A stretch of DNA of 64,000 nt from Paraburkholderia heleia NBRC 101817 (GCF_000739775.1 NZ_BBJH01000018.1:1-64000), one strand, 5' to 3'. Shown: positions 15,040 to 24,916, numbered from the stretch's first letter. The notes: generated from the sequence alone by a model not told the origin. Translations and numbers: made by a program.

Positions 15040-16707
15040 TCAGTTGCGATTGCGTCCGCGCGTCGTCATCGCGGTTTCCGAAAGATCGACTTCGCGCATC
15101 AGCTTCGCCAGCGTTTCGTCGTTGATCTGCATCTGGTCGCGCAGCTTGAGCAGCGTCGCACGTTCGGCGCGCATGCCGGCGAGGCGCATCTCCATTTCCA
15201 GCGCGTCCGAGCGGCGCGCGTTCGCGCTGCGGTCGCGGTCGGCGTCGAGCGAGGCGAGGCGGCGGCGGTAGGCGTCCATCACGCGTGCGGTCGTGTCGGC
15301 GGCGTAGGCAGCCTGCGATTCGTCGAGGTCCTCGCCGATCTTTTCGTGCACCGCATCCACGGCGCGGATGGCCGCCTGCGCCGCCTGGATGCGCGCCTGG
15401 CGCTCCTCGGCCGCGTGCGGTCCCTGCGCGCCGCGCCGCACGCCGCGCAGCAACAGCGGCAGGCCCACGATCGCCACCAGCAGCGAGGCGAGGATCACGC
15501 CCGTCGCGATGAAAATGGCGCTGTCGCGCCCCGGCAGCGGGCTACCGTTGGCGAGCGCCACGGGCAGCGAGAGCACGCCCGCGAGCGTCACCGCGCCGCG
15601 CACGCCCGCCACCGTGGTGATCGCCACGGTGCGCAGGCCCGGCACCGCATTCGCCACGCCGTGGCGCGCCGCGCCGCGGCTCGCCACCCAGCGCAGCAGC
15701 CACACCCAGCCGAAGCGCATGGCGTAGAGCGCGACGAGCACGGCGGCGATATAGCCGATGAGGCGCAGCATCTGCACGTTGCTCGTGTGGTGCGCGTCGA
15801 GCAGCGCCTTGCCGAGAATGCCCGGGAACTGCAGGCCGAGCAGCGTGAACACCATGCCGTTGAAGACGAATTCGATCATCGACCAGGTGCTCGATGCGCG
15901 CACGCGTGTCGACACGGGTCCTTTATGCGCGACGCTCGTGTAGTTCATCGTCATGCCGGCGGACACGGCGGCGAGCACGCCGGACACCTCGAGGTGCTCG
16001 GCGAACAGATACGCGGCGAACGGAATCAGCAAGGTGAGCACGACGCCGGGCGCGGGGTCGCCTTCTTCGGTCGTGTTGAGAAAGCGCTCCGAAACGAAGC
16101 TGAAGAGCCAGCCGATCGCCGCCCCCAGCGCGAGACCGCCCGCCGCGATCACGACGAAGCTCAGCGCCGCCGAGCGCAGCGAAAAATAGCCGGTGAGCGC
16201 GGCCGCCACCGCGAACTTGAGCGCAACGAGGCCCGAGGCGTCGTTCATCAGCGCTTCGCCTTCGAGGATGTGCATGAGCTGCGAGGGAATCCGGTCCTTG
16301 CCGGCGATGCCCGAGAGCGCAACGGCGTCGGTGGGCGAGAGCACGGCGGCGAGCGCGAAGGCCACGGGCAGCGAGATCTGCGGCACGAGCCAGTGCACGA
16401 AGTAGCCCACGGCGACGACCGTCAGCAGCACGAGGCCGAGCGCGAGCATGAGGATCGCGCGGCGCTGCATGAAGAACTCGCGCTTGGGCATGCGCCAGCC
16501 GTCGGCGAACAGCAGCGGCGGAATGAACAGCGCCATGAAGATGTCGGGATCGAACGTGACGTGCGGGTTCACGAGCGGAAACGTGAGCAGCGCGCCAATG
16601 CCGATCTGCACGAGCGGCAATGGCAGCCTGAGGGGCACGGTGCGCGCGATGACGCCGGACACGGCGACAGCAAGCAGCAGAATGAGAACGGTGAAGAGGA
16701 TGTCCAT
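15040..16707 (-). CDS. CPA1-family Na+/H+ antiporter
   Basis: A 555-residue membrane protein. Residues 1-420 form 12-13 membrane helices. The family ion-binding motif is AVLSPTDAVALSGI, and GEALMNDASGLVALKFAVA follows, which contains the second conserved acidic residue. GVRGAVTLAGVLSLP is also typical. A hydrophilic, charged C-terminal tail of about 120 residues rich in Arg, Asp and Glu (HEKIGEDLDESQAAYAADT) looks helical and cytoplasmic, probably regulatory. Start ATG 16707 begins directly with the first membrane helix. Confidence 0.92.
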   Translation of the reverse strand: MDILFTVLILLLAVAVSGVIARTVPLRLPLPLVQIGIGALLTFPLVNPHVTFDPDIFMALFIPPLLFADGWRMPKREFFMQRRAILMLALGLVLLTVVAVGYFVHWLVPQISLPVAFALAAVLSPTDAVALSGIAGKDRIPSQLMHILEGEALMNDASGLVALKFAVAAALTGYFSLRSAALSFVVIAAGGLALGAAIGWLFSFVSERFLNTTEEGDPAPGVVLTLLIPFAAYLFAEHLEVSGVLAAVSAGMTMNYTSVAHKGPVSTRVRASSTWSMIEFVFNGMVFTLLGLQFPGILGKALLDAHHTSNVQMLRLIGYIAAVLVALYAMRFGWVWLLRWVASRGAARHGVANAVPGLRTVAITTVAGVRGAVTLAGVLSLPVALANGSPLPGRDSAIFIATGVILASLLVAIVGLPLLLRGVRRGAQGPHAAEERQARIQAAQAAIRAVDAVHEKIGEDLDESQAAYAADTTARVMDAYRRRLASLDADRDRSANARRSDALEMEMRLAGMRAERATLLKLRDQMQINDETLAKLMREVDLSETAMTTRGRNRN

Positions 16708-17225
16708 CGAAAAACGTAGCGGGGGCGAAACGGGACCAGCGGGGGAAGCGTGGAAGAGGGGACAGACGCCTCTTTTCACGCGCGGTGCGGCACTGCGTTC
16801 CGGCGCGCATGAGCGAGCGCGCGCCGGTCGAGGGACAGTTTAGCCTGACGCATCTGTAAGCCGCCGCGAAGTGCACACGCTGACCGCGCGGTGAGGCCGA
16901 AATTTGCCGAAAATGCGGCAATTTGTCCGCGATGTGTCCGCTACGTGCGCGCTACATGTGCGCCACGGCCGGAGCAAAGGCGCTTGGAAAGGCGCACGAT
17001 ATCGGTGCGCCGGGCGATGTCTCGCGCGGTGCATGGCGTGCCCCTTCGCGGCGCACGCGATGGGCGCGGACGCATTTCCCGATGCGTGCCAGATCGCAGT
17101 GCGAGCGAGCACGGACCTTGCTTTGTCCCTCCTGTGACGCAACGAAAATCAGGCTATGGAGGACAGCGTGGGCCGTGCAGAGGCTGTGCGGACTGCAGCG
17201 TTCTTCCTACGCGCTAGAGGATGGC
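16708..17225. other. Divergent promoter region between antiporter and EAL gene
   Basis: No supported gene. A small imperfect hairpin (AAATTTGCCG / CGGCAATTT) is at 16899-16923. Promoters for both divergent genes must lie here. Open frames extending the EAL gene upstream have no domain content. Confidence 0.5.
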
Positions 17226-18491
17226 ATGATCACAGAGCAACAGGACAAAACAGCCGTGGCCCCTCACGGCTTCGATCTCAGCGTCACTTCGGGGCTGCAG
17301 CGCTACAGCGCACACCATGGCGACCTCACGCTCACGAGCGTGTTCCAGCCGGTGTTCAGCCTCTCGCACATGCGTGCGGTGGGCTACGAAGGGCTGCTGC
17401 GCGCGCACGATCCGCTCGACCGCCCGGTTTCGCCGCTCGACGTGTTCGGCGACGCCGCGCGCGTGGGCGAAGCGCTGCTGGTGGACCGGCTCGCCCAGGG
17501 ACTGCATCTGGAGAACTTCGCGCTGCTCGGCGCGGAGCGCGAGTGGCTCTTTCTCAACGTGCATCCGGGCACGCTGATCGAGGCCTATCACTCCGCGGCG
17601 CTGCTCGCGAACCTGCGGCGGCTGAACATCGCGCCGCGGCGCATCGTGCTGGAGGTGCTGGAGGACGAGGCGACCGATCTCGACGCCCTCGCACAGGCCG
17701 TGGCGACGTTTCGCGAGCGCGGCTTTCTCGTCGCGCTCGACGACTTCGGCGCGGGCAACGTCGATATCGGCCGCGTGTGGCAACTCAATCCCGACATCGT
17801 GAAGCTCGACCGCATCATGCTGATGCACGCGCAGCATCGCGCCGATATGGCGGCGACCCTGCCCGCGCTCGTGGCGCTGCTGCACGACGCGGGCAAGCTC
17901 GTGCTGATCGAGGGCGTGGAGACGGAACACGAGGCGCAGCTCGCGCTCGCGTGCAACGCGGACTTCGTGCAGGGCTTCTTCTTCGCGCGGCCCGCGCCCG
18001 GCCTCACCGACGCGGCACAGGTGCAAGGCGTGATCGCCGAGGCCACAGAGCGTTTTCGTCAGCAAACCGAATCGCGCGAGCGCGGCGAGACGAATCGCCT
18101 CGCACCCTATCTGCGCGCGTTCGAGCGCGCGGCCGAACGCCTTTCGGCTGGCGAATCGATGGAGGAGGTCTGCTGGAACTTCCTCGCGCTCGATCACGCG
18201 GCGCGCTGCTATCTGCTCGACTCGAACGGCCGGCAGGCAGGGCGCAACGTGGTGCTGCGCGTCGATCGCGCGGAGCGCGATGCGCGCTTTTTGCCGCTGG
18301 AAGACGCGCAAGGCGCGAGCTGGCTGCGCAGGCCGTATTTCCGCACGGCGCTCGTCACGCCAGGGCGCGTGCACGTGACGGGACCGTATCTGTCGATCAA
18401 CGAGGCGCTGCCGTGCCTGACGCTTTCGATGGCGGTGCAGGTGGGCGAGCGCCTGTGCGTGCTGTGCGGCGACATCGACTGGTTCGAGTAG
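17226..18491 (+). CDS. EAL-domain cyclic-di-GMP phosphodiesterase with C-terminal PAS-like domain
   Basis: A 421-residue cytoplasmic protein. The EAL domain (about residues 30-265) has VGYEGLLR in place of the EAL triplet, LNVHPG, LEVLEDE, ALDDFGAG, VKLD, IEGVE and QGFFFARP. The metal- and substrate-binding acidic residues are therefore kept, and hydrolysis of cyclic di-GMP to pGpG is expected. The C-terminal 130 residues (EEVCWNFLALDHAARCYLLDS, WLRRPYFRTAL) resemble the YkuI-type PAS/Cache-like sensor. No membrane segments are seen. ATG 17226 is preferred over upstream extensions without domain content. Confidence 0.88.
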   Translation: MITEQQDKTAVAPHGFDLSVTSGLQRYSAHHGDLTLTSVFQPVFSLSHMRAVGYEGLLRAHDPLDRPVSPLDVFGDAARVGEALLVDRLAQGLHLENFALLGAEREWLFLNVHPGTLIEAYHSAALLANLRRLNIAPRRIVLEVLEDEATDLDALAQAVATFRERGFLVALDDFGAGNVDIGRVWQLNPDIVKLDRIMLMHAQHRADMAATLPALVALLHDAGKLVLIEGVETEHEAQLALACNADFVQGFFFARPAPGLTDAAQVQGVIAEATERFRQQTESRERGETNRLAPYLRAFERAAERLSAGESMEEVCWNFLALDHAARCYLLDSNGRQAGRNVVLRVDRAERDARFLPLEDAQGASWLRRPYFRTALVTPGRVHVTGPYLSINEALPCLTLSMAVQVGERLCVLCGDIDWFE

Positions 18492-18537
18492 GCGTGCATC
18501 TGCGATCATGTCGTGTTCCTCACGACATGGCGCCGAC

Positions 18538-19239
18538 ATGCGACAAGAACGGGTCCTGCTGGAAGTCATCGCAACCACGCTCGCCGATGCGCAAGCCGCC
18601 GCGCGCGGCGGCGCGGACCGTCTCGAACTCGTCACCGCGATGGGCGAGGGCGGCCTCACGCCGAGCATCGGCACGATCGAAGCCGTGGTAGCGGCGGTGG
18701 CGATTCCCGTGAACGTGATCGTGCGGCCGCACAGCCGCTCGTTCATTTACGATTCGCACGATTACGCGGTGATGTTGCGCGACGTGCGCGCCGCCAGGCG
18801 GGCGGGCGCGCATGCGGCCGTGATCGGCATGCTCACGCCTTCGCATGAAGTGGATCGCGACGGACTGCAGCGCGCAATTGAAGCCGCCGACGGCATGCCG
18901 CTCACGTTTCATCGCGCGTTCGACGAAGCGCGCGATCTGCAGGAGGCGTTCGACGTGCTGCTCGGTTTCGACGCGGTGACGAACGTCCTCACCTCGGGCG
19001 GCAAGCCTTCGGTGCTGGACGCTCAGCCGCAGATCGCAACGCTCGTGCAGCGTGCGGCGCACACGCATTGCACGGTGCTCGCGGGCGCGGGACTGACGGT
19101 CGAGCGCGTTGCGGATTTCGTGAGCGCGACGCGTGTGCGCGCGGTTCACTTCGGCTCCGGCGTGCGCGTTGACGCTAAGGGACTCGCTCCCGTCGACGAA
19201 AACAAGGTGCGACGCGTGCGGAACCTGCTCGACGCCTGA
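18538..19239 (+). CDS. cutC: CutC-family protein
   Basis: A 233-residue TIM-barrel protein of the CutC family. LLEVIATTLADAQAAARGGA, DRLELVTAMGEGGLTPS, IRPHSR-like VRPHSRSFIY, TFHRAFDE and LTSGGKPSVLD are conserved family motifs. CutC was linked to copper tolerance in E. coli, but that role is disputed and the true activity is unresolved. It begins 46 bases after the EAL gene, in the same direction, so co-transcription is possible. ATG 18538 matches the family N-terminus. Confidence 0.93.
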   Translation: MRQERVLLEVIATTLADAQAAARGGADRLELVTAMGEGGLTPSIGTIEAVVAAVAIPVNVIVRPHSRSFIYDSHDYAVMLRDVRAARRAGAHAAVIGMLTPSHEVDRDGLQRAIEAADGMPLTFHRAFDEARDLQEAFDVLLGFDAVTNVLTSGGKPSVLDAQPQIATLVQRAAHTHCTVLAGAGLTVERVADFVSATRVRAVHFGSGVRVDAKGLAPVDENKVRRVRNLLDA

Positions 19240-19243
19240 CCCA

Positions 19244-19281
19244 TAAAAAAACGCGCGCCATTCGAATAACGGGCGCGCGCT
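19244..19281 (-). terminator. Terminator of the indolepyruvate oxidoreductase gene
   Basis: The stem CGCGCGCC / GGCGCGCG (19252-19259 and 19272-19279), followed on the minus strand by a run of seven T, lies 20 bases after the minus-strand gene stop. It may also stop read-through from cutC. Confidence 0.75.
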
Positions 19282-19299
19282 TCCTGACTTCACTTCACC

Positions 19300-22200
19300 T
19301 TACTTCGCCACGACCACCGGAATGCCGCGCAACGCGCCCGCGCCCTTGAACGACGCGAGTGCTTCCTGTACCGCCGCGCTCGTCTTCACGTCGATGGCAA
19401 GGCGCGCCGCCAGTTCGCGCTCGCTGCGTTTTACCGCCGCGAGGTTCGCGAGCTTCACGTGCCCGTAGCCACGCACACGTTGATGCAGATTCGCGAGCCG
19501 CGCAATGTCGTCGACGTTTTCGGCGGTGAGGCTCGCGAATGCGCCGCGCAGCGTGGCTTCATAATCGCCGGCGAGGGCGCGCTCCATGCGGCGCTCCAGC
19601 GTCTTGCCGAACGGATCGAGCCACGTGCCGCGCACGCTGCGGCCCTTCTTCAGCAGCCCGAACGCACGCCACATCCACTGGCCGAACTGCATCTTTTGTG
19701 GAGGCTGGCCGTTCTTCTCACGCGCGATGAGCGGCGGCGCGAGGTTGAACTTCACGGTGAAGTCGCTGCCCGCCTTGCCTTCGAACTGCGCTTCGAGCGC
19801 CGCGCGGAACGCCGGGTCGGCGTGCAGGCGCGCGACTTCGTACTCGTCCTTCACGGCGAGCAGCCGATAGAACGTGGTCGCGACAGCGCGCGCGAGCGTT
19901 TTGTCTGCGCTTTTGTCGGCGCTGCGCGCGGCATCGACGAGTGCGCGATAACGCTTCACGTAGCTCGCGCCGCCATAAGCGGAGAGACGCGCTTCGCGCT
20001 CGGCGATCAGGTCGTCGAGCGTTTGCGTGAGCTTGCGCGCCGTGGCCTTGGCGGCCGCATTTGCCTGGTTCACGCGTTGCGTGTCGAGTGCTTCGAGCGC
20101 GGTGGGATCGGCGGCGGCCATGCGGCCGATGGAGAACGCGAACAGGTTCGCCTGCACGGCCACGTTGTTCAGCTCGATGGCACGTGTGAGCGCCGCGAGC
20201 GAAACGGGCACGAGGCCCAACTGCCACGCAAAGCCGAGCATCACGATATTCGCGCCGATCGTGTCGCCGAGATAGCGTTGCGCGAGCGCCTGGGCGTCGC
20301 ACGCTGCCAGCGGATCCCGCGCCTGTTGCGCGCCATGGGTCGCCGCGTGCCGCATCTTTGCGAGCAGCGCATCGGCGTGCAGGTTCGCTTCGGGGTTCTG
20401 CACGAACGACGCGTTCGGAATCTCATGCGTGTTCACGACGATGCGCGTGCGGTCGTGCCGCACCGTTTGCAAGGCGTCGGCGCTCGCGCCCACCACCATG
20501 TCGCAGGCGAGCAGCAGGTCGGCCTGCTGCGTGTCGATGCGCACCTGGTTGAGCAGCGCGTCGGTCGCCGCGAAGCGCACGAACGAGAGCACCGCGCCGC
20601 CCTTCTGCGCGAAGCCCATGAAGTCGAGCACGGAGGCGCTCTTGCCTTCCAGATGCGCGGCCATGCTGATGAGCGCGCCCACGGTCACGACACCGGTGCC
20701 GCCCACGCCCGTCACGAGGATGTCGTAGGGCGCGTTGTCGAGATGCGTGGCCGGAATGGGCAGCGCATTCACGCGCGCGGCGAGTGCCTGCGGATCGAAC
20801 GCGGCGCCTGCGGCCTTCTTGAGCTTGCCGCCCTCGATCGTCACGAAGCTCGGGCAGAAGCCGTTCACGCACGAATAGTCCTTGTTGCACGACGACTGGT
20901 CGATACGGCGCTTGCGGCCCAGCTCCGTTTCCACCGGTTCGACCGAAAGGCAATTCGACTGCACGCCGCAGTCGCCGCAGCCTTCGCACACTTCCTCGTT
21001 GATGAAGAGGCGCTTGTCCGGGTCGGGGAATTCGCCTTTCTTGCGGCGGCGGCGCTTTTCGGCGGCGCATGTTTGATCGTAGATCAGCACGGTCACGCCC
21101 GGCGTTTCGCGCAGTTCGCGCTGAACCGTGTCGAGCTCGCTGCGGTGATGGAACGTCGTGCCCTTCGGGAACAGGCCGTGATGGCCGTCGTACTTCTCGG
21201 GCTCGTCGCTCACCACGACGAAGCGCGAGACGCCCTCGGCCTCCACCTGGCGCGCGATCTGCGGCACGGAGATGCTGCCGTCCACGGGCTGGCCCCCCGT
21301 CATCGCCACGGCGTCGTTGTAGAGGATCTTGTAAGTGATGTTGGTCTTCGCCGCCACGGCCTGGCGAATCGCGAGGATACCTGAATGAAAGTAGGTGCCG
21401 TCGCCGAGATTCTGGAACACGTGCGGCATCTTCGTGAACATCGAGTGTGCGGCCCAGTCCACGCCTTCGCCGCCCATCTGGATGAGGCCCGTGGTGTCGC
21501 GCTCCATCCACGAAGCCATGAAATGGCAGCCGATGCCGGCCTGCGCGATCGAGCCTTCGGGCACCTTGGTCGACGTGTTGTGCGGGCAGCCCGAGCAGAA
21601 GTAGGGCGTGCGGCGCACGGCGTCGGCGGCGTTCGAGAGGATTTGCGGCGCGACGAGATCCACGACGCGCTCGCGGCGGTCCAGCGCGGGCCGGTGCTTC
21701 GCGAGCCACGCGGCGAACACGGGCAGGATGCGCGAGGGGCGCAGCTCGCCAAGCCCGGGGAGCAGCAGCGTGCCGTCTTCGGCGTGCTTGCCGATCACGC
21801 TCGGGCGCGCACCCTCTTTGCGGTTGTAGAGATGGTCCTTGATCTGCTGCTCGATCACGGGGCCTTTTTCCTCGATCACGAGCACGTCGGTGAGGCCCGA
21901 GACGAACGCGTCGATGCGCGACATCTCCAGCGGGAACGACAGGCCCACCTTGTAGATGCGCACGCCCGCGCGGTCCAGGTCGTCGACGGTGAGGTCGAGT
22001 CGGCGCAGCGTTTCCATCAGGTCCAGGTGCGCCTTGCCGCAGGTGACGATGCCCACGTTGGCGTGCGGGCTCGGCGCGATCCACTTGTCGATGCTGTTCA
22101 TGCGCGCGAAGTGGCGCACGGCGTCGAGTTTGGCCGCGAGGCGCTGCTCGATGGCGAGACTCGGCAGATCGGGCCAGCGGTTGTGCAGGCCGCCCGGCGG

Positions 22201-22935
22201 CGGTGCAAATCCCTCCGGCGCTTGCCAGTCGGTTCTGATGGCATCGAGATCGACGGTCGAGCCCGACTCCACCGTCTCCGAAATCGCCTTGTAGCCCACC
22301 CATGCGCCCGAGTAGCGCGAGAGCGCCCAGCCATACAGACCGAATTCGAGCATGTCGGCAATGTTCGACGGATTCACGACCGGCATGTGCCACGCCATCA
22401 TCGCGAAGTCGCTCTGATGCGGCATGGACGACGACACGCAGCCGTGGTCGTCGCCGGCCACCACGAGCACGCCGCCGTGCGGCGACGAGCCGTAGGCGTT
22501 GCCGTGCTTGAGCGCGTCGCCGGCGCGATCGACGCCCGGGCCCTTGCCGTACCACATCGCGAACACGCCTTCGACGGTGCGCTCGGCGTCCGCTTCCACG
22601 CGCTGCGTGCCGAGCACGGCGGTGCCGCCCAATTCCTCGTTGATGGCGGGCAAAAAGCGCACGTCGGCGGCTTCGAGCAGTTTCTTCGCTTTCCACGCCT
22701 GCTGGTCGACCATGCCGAGCGGCGAGCCGCGATAGCCGCTGATGAAACCCGCCGTGTTCAGGCCATGCGCGCGGTCGAGCGCGCGCTGCATGAGCGCGAG
22801 GCGGATCAGCGCCTGGGTGCCGGTCAGGAAGATGCGGCCGCGCGTGGCGGTGAGGTTGTCGGTGAGCTTGTAGTCGGCGAGGGGCGGCGTATCAAGCGGC
22901 GAGGATGTGTCGCCGAACGCGGGGCGCGCGGTCAT
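19300..22935 (-). CDS. Indolepyruvate ferredoxin oxidoreductase, fused IorA-IorB type
   Basis: A 1211-residue fusion of the alpha- and beta-type subunits. It converts aryl pyruvates (from Trp, Phe, Tyr) to aryl-acetyl-CoA using thiamine diphosphate and ferredoxin. The N-terminal pyrimidine-binding region has FISGYRGSPLG. A cysteine pair occurs in FCSGCPHNTS (C447, C450). The TPP-binding region has GGEGVDWAAHS and LYNDAVAMTGGQP. A ferredoxin-like Fe-S segment has CEGCGDCGVQSNC (from residue 650). The gamma/beta domain begins near ILVTGVGGTGVVTVGAL. Length fits the giant betaproteobacterial form. Flanking genes give no pathway. Confidence 0.92.
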   Translation of the reverse strand: MTARPAFGDTSSPLDTPPLADYKLTDNLTATRGRIFLTGTQALIRLALMQRALDRAHGLNTAGFISGYRGSPLGMVDQQAWKAKKLLEAADVRFLPAINEELGGTAVLGTQRVEADAERTVEGVFAMWYGKGPGVDRAGDALKHGNAYGSSPHGGVLVVAGDDHGCVSSSMPHQSDFAMMAWHMPVVNPSNIADMLEFGLYGWALSRYSGAWVGYKAISETVESGSTVDLDAIRTDWQAPEGFAPPPGGLHNRWPDLPSLAIEQRLAAKLDAVRHFARMNSIDKWIAPSPHANVGIVTCGKAHLDLMETLRRLDLTVDDLDRAGVRIYKVGLSFPLEMSRIDAFVSGLTDVLVIEEKGPVIEQQIKDHLYNRKEGARPSVIGKHAEDGTLLLPGLGELRPSRILPVFAAWLAKHRPALDRRERVVDLVAPQILSNAADAVRRTPYFCSGCPHNTSTKVPEGSIAQAGIGCHFMASWMERDTTGLIQMGGEGVDWAAHSMFTKMPHVFQNLGDGTYFHSGILAIRQAVAAKTNITYKILYNDAVAMTGGQPVDGSISVPQIARQVEAEGVSRFVVVSDEPEKYDGHHGLFPKGTTFHHRSELDTVQRELRETPGVTVLIYDQTCAAEKRRRRKKGEFPDPDKRLFINEEVCEGCGDCGVQSNCLSVEPVETELGRKRRIDQSSCNKDYSCVNGFCPSFVTIEGGKLKKAAGAAFDPQALAARVNALPIPATHLDNAPYDILVTGVGGTGVVTVGALISMAAHLEGKSASVLDFMGFAQKGGAVLSFVRFAATDALLNQVRIDTQQADLLLACDMVVGASADALQTVRHDRTRIVVNTHEIPNASFVQNPEANLHADALLAKMRHAATHGAQQARDPLAACDAQALAQRYLGDTIGANIVMLGFAWQLGLVPVSLAALTRAIELNNVAVQANLFAFSIGRMAAADPTALEALDTQRVNQANAAAKATARKLTQTLDDLIAEREARLSAYGGASYVKRYRALVDAARSADKSADKTLARAVATTFYRLLAVKDEYEVARLHADPAFRAALEAQFEGKAGSDFTVKFNLAPPLIAREKNGQPPQKMQFGQWMWRAFGLLKKGRSVRGTWLDPFGKTLERRMERALAGDYEATLRGAFASLTAENVDDIARLANLHQRVRGYGHVKLANLAAVKRSERELAARLAIDVKTSAAVQEALASFKGAGALRGIPVVVAK

Positions 22936-22954
22936 GAGGGGAGTCTCCGTTTAT

Positions 22955-23095
22955 CGAACGCAGTTAGCGCTTTAGCTGTCGGCCGGAGTTAGTGCTTCAG
23001 CTGTCGGCCGGAGTTAGTGCTTCAGCACTGACTCCGGGCCCATGCAAAGCGCTTACTCCGGGCCCATGCAAAGCGCTACTGCGATCCTGTGCAAA
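22955..23095. repeat. Intergenic palindromic repeat block (family A) upstream of the oxidoreductase gene
   Basis: Several imperfect copies of a unit of the form GAGTTAGTGCTTCAGC...CTGTCGGCCG lie in tandem. They are followed by a complete palindrome (GAGTTAGTGC / GCACTGACTC, 23011-23034) and two copies of a CTCCGGGCCCATGCAAAGCGC tail. The same GAGTT-GCTTTAGCGC...CCCATGCA design recurs at 24781. The rest of the gap to the channel gene (23096-23289) holds no gene. Confidence 0.75.
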
Positions 23096-23289
23096 GCTAT
23101 TGCATTCGCATGGCCCGGTTGAGGGCGGCGAAAGAGACTCTATTTTTTCTCGCCAATGACGGAAATTTTTTGCTAACTCTCCGGCGCTGCCGCTTATTCG
23201 CGCGAGAGCCTGCCCGCGCCAGGCGAAATTGGAGAGAGATTTTCTCTGCCCGGCGCGATCCCGTCCGGATCGGCCTTCGGCGTTGCCCG

Positions 23290-24315
23290 TCAGATCGTCC
23301 GGGGCGCGTAAGGCGTCGCCCGGTCGAACGGCACGACATCGTGAAAGTGCGTGTAGTCCATCGTGCTCACGCCGTCGGCGTCGCTCATCAGGTCGACGTA
23401 ACGGTAGTCCCAGCGGATCTGCCGGTCCGACCAGCTAAAGCGCGCCTGCATGGTCTGCGCGGTCGATTCGTCGGAGCCCTCGATCACGACATGCAGCGTG
23501 GCGTGCTGCTCGGCCAGCAGCTCGGGCGTGACGCCGTAGAGCGGGCTCGACTCGTCGATCACGTGCATGAGATTCCAGCCCAGCGTGAAGAGCGGATGCT
23601 GGTCGCGCACGAGCTTGAGGTCGTGGATGCGCCGCGCGCGAAAGCCGTCCGACGACGTCTCGATGCGGATGAGCCGCAGCTTCGCGCCCGCTTCGGCGAT
23701 CACGTTCTGGCGGGCGTTGGCGGCGCGCGCCATCAGCGTCATGCGGCCTTCGATGGGGTGCACCACCACCTGGCTCGCGAACATGATCATTGCGCGCGGG
23801 CGCGAAAAGCGCGCGAATACGAGGCCGGTCGCCAACGCGATACCCGACATACCGACGAAGATTTCCAGCGTGGCGACGATGTGCGCATAGAGCGTTTGCG
23901 GATGCATGTCGCCGTAGCCGACGGTGGCGAGCGTTTCCACGCTGAAGAAGAACGCGCCGAGAAAGCCATTCGGGTACTGGTTGGCAATGGGCGCGGCGCC
24001 GAGCTGGTAGAGGCACGCGAACACGCCGTTCATGAGCAGGAAGAGGGCCGCGAGCGATGCAAAGAACGTGGGCCAGCGCATGGTGAGCGCGGTGTGATAG
24101 AAGTCGCCCCAGGACTGCGGCATGCCGTAGACGAGCACCTCGCGCGAGGCCACCATCATCTTGCGCGGCTTGCCGCGCCTCGTGCCGTGCTTCGCGCCGC
24201 TGGGCGTTTCGGCCTTGCAGGCGGCCATGTCCACGCCCGGCGAATCCTGTGGTGCCGAATCGGCTTGCTGGGCCGCTTCCTGGTTTGCGAAGCGTTCCGG
24301 CGTCTCGGACGTCAT
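23290..24315 (-). CDS. KirBac-type inward-rectifier potassium channel
   Basis: A 341-residue channel. A cytoplasmic N-terminus and slide helix precede TM1 (about 84-106), the pore loop with selectivity filter TVGYGD (131-136) and TM2 (about 143-168). The C-terminal cytoplasmic immunoglobulin-like domain (170-320) has RLTLM-type MTLMARAANARQN and HDLKLVRDQHPLF, as in KirBac1.1 from B. pseudomallei. It conducts potassium across the inner membrane. ATG 24315 is chosen over an upstream in-frame extension with no homology. The gene stands alone between two repeat blocks. Confidence 0.93.
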   Translation of the reverse strand: MTSETPERFANQEAAQQADSAPQDSPGVDMAACKAETPSGAKHGTRRGKPRKMMVASREVLVYGMPQSWGDFYHTALTMRWPTFFASLAALFLLMNGVFACLYQLGAAPIANQYPNGFLGAFFFSVETLATVGYGDMHPQTLYAHIVATLEIFVGMSGIALATGLVFARFSRPRAMIMFASQVVVHPIEGRMTLMARAANARQNVIAEAGAKLRLIRIETSSDGFRARRIHDLKLVRDQHPLFTLGWNLMHVIDESSPLYGVTPELLAEQHATLHVVIEGSDESTAQTMQARFSWSDRQIRWDYRYVDLMSDADGVSTMDYTHFHDVVPFDRATPYAPRTI

Positions 24316-24522
24316 GATGGTCCCTGCGGATCTGAAGTCAGGAGAAGAGCGTAGCAATGCCGCAGGGACAGGACAAGCGGGGAGGTCGCGCGCGCGGCGC
24401 AAGGGCGACAGAGCGGCAGCCAGTGCGCAGACACGCCAGGGGGCGCCGGCAGGGTGCGGCGCACGGCTGGCGCGACGGGAGCGGGAGGAAAGACGCGGCA
24501 GGGACAGCGTCGAGCGAAGGGC

Positions 24523-24768
24523 TTATGGAAACCCATGCGGCTTCGGAATGCCTGCGCCGTGCTCGATGTCGGCGATGGCCTGGCGGCGCGCGGCGTCCAC
24601 GGCTTGCGTGGGCGCGTCGAAGCCCGCGTTGCCGCCCACCGTGACCCACGGCTGCACGGCCTTGTCGCGATGCGTGATCTGATACTCGGCGTCCCAGCGA
24701 GCCCCCTGCAGTTCGAGGGGATGCACGTGGATAGCGTAGACGCCGTAAAGAAAGAGCTGTTCGGACAT
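24523..24768 (-). CDS. Small conserved hypothetical protein (81 aa)
   Basis: An 81-residue soluble protein without signal peptide or membrane helix (LFLYGVYAIHVHPLELQG, WDAEYQITHRDKAVQPWVTV, GFDAPTQAVDAARRQAIADI). The GGAGGT site precedes ATG 24768. The pattern of a beta-rich first half and a final helix with AARRQAIADIE looks like a small single-domain fold. I do not recognise a named family with certainty. Confidence 0.65.
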   Translation of the reverse strand: MSEQLFLYGVYAIHVHPLELQGARWDAEYQITHRDKAVQPWVTVGGNAGFDAPTQAVDAARRQAIADIEHGAGIPKPHGFP

Positions 24769-24780
24769 GGCTAACCTCCT

Positions 24781-24916
24781 GTCGACCCGAGTTGGCGCTT
24801 TAGCGCCTTACTCGGGTCCCATGCACAGCGGTCGACCCGAGTTGGCGCTTTAGCGCCTGAGTCTGGTCCCATGCAGAACTGTCGACCGCACATCGTGCGG
24901 CCCCATGCAGAGCCCC
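24781..24916. repeat. Intergenic repeat block (family A) with two 50-bp direct copies
   Basis: A 27-base sequence beginning GTCGACCCGAGTTGGCGCTT recurs at 24781-24807 and 24831-24857. Each copy is followed by a TACTCGGGTCCCATGCA-like tail, and GGCGCTTTAGCGCC within the unit is a perfect palindrome. A third degenerate GTCGACCG...CCCCATGCAGAG copy follows. The design matches the block at 22955-23095, on the other side of the channel gene. Confidence 0.8.

Noticed and set aside
19459..21384. Plus-strand open frame of about 640 codons inside the indolepyruvate oxidoreductase gene
   Set aside because: The opposite strand carries TPP and Fe-S motifs; this frame has none and no ribosome-binding site.
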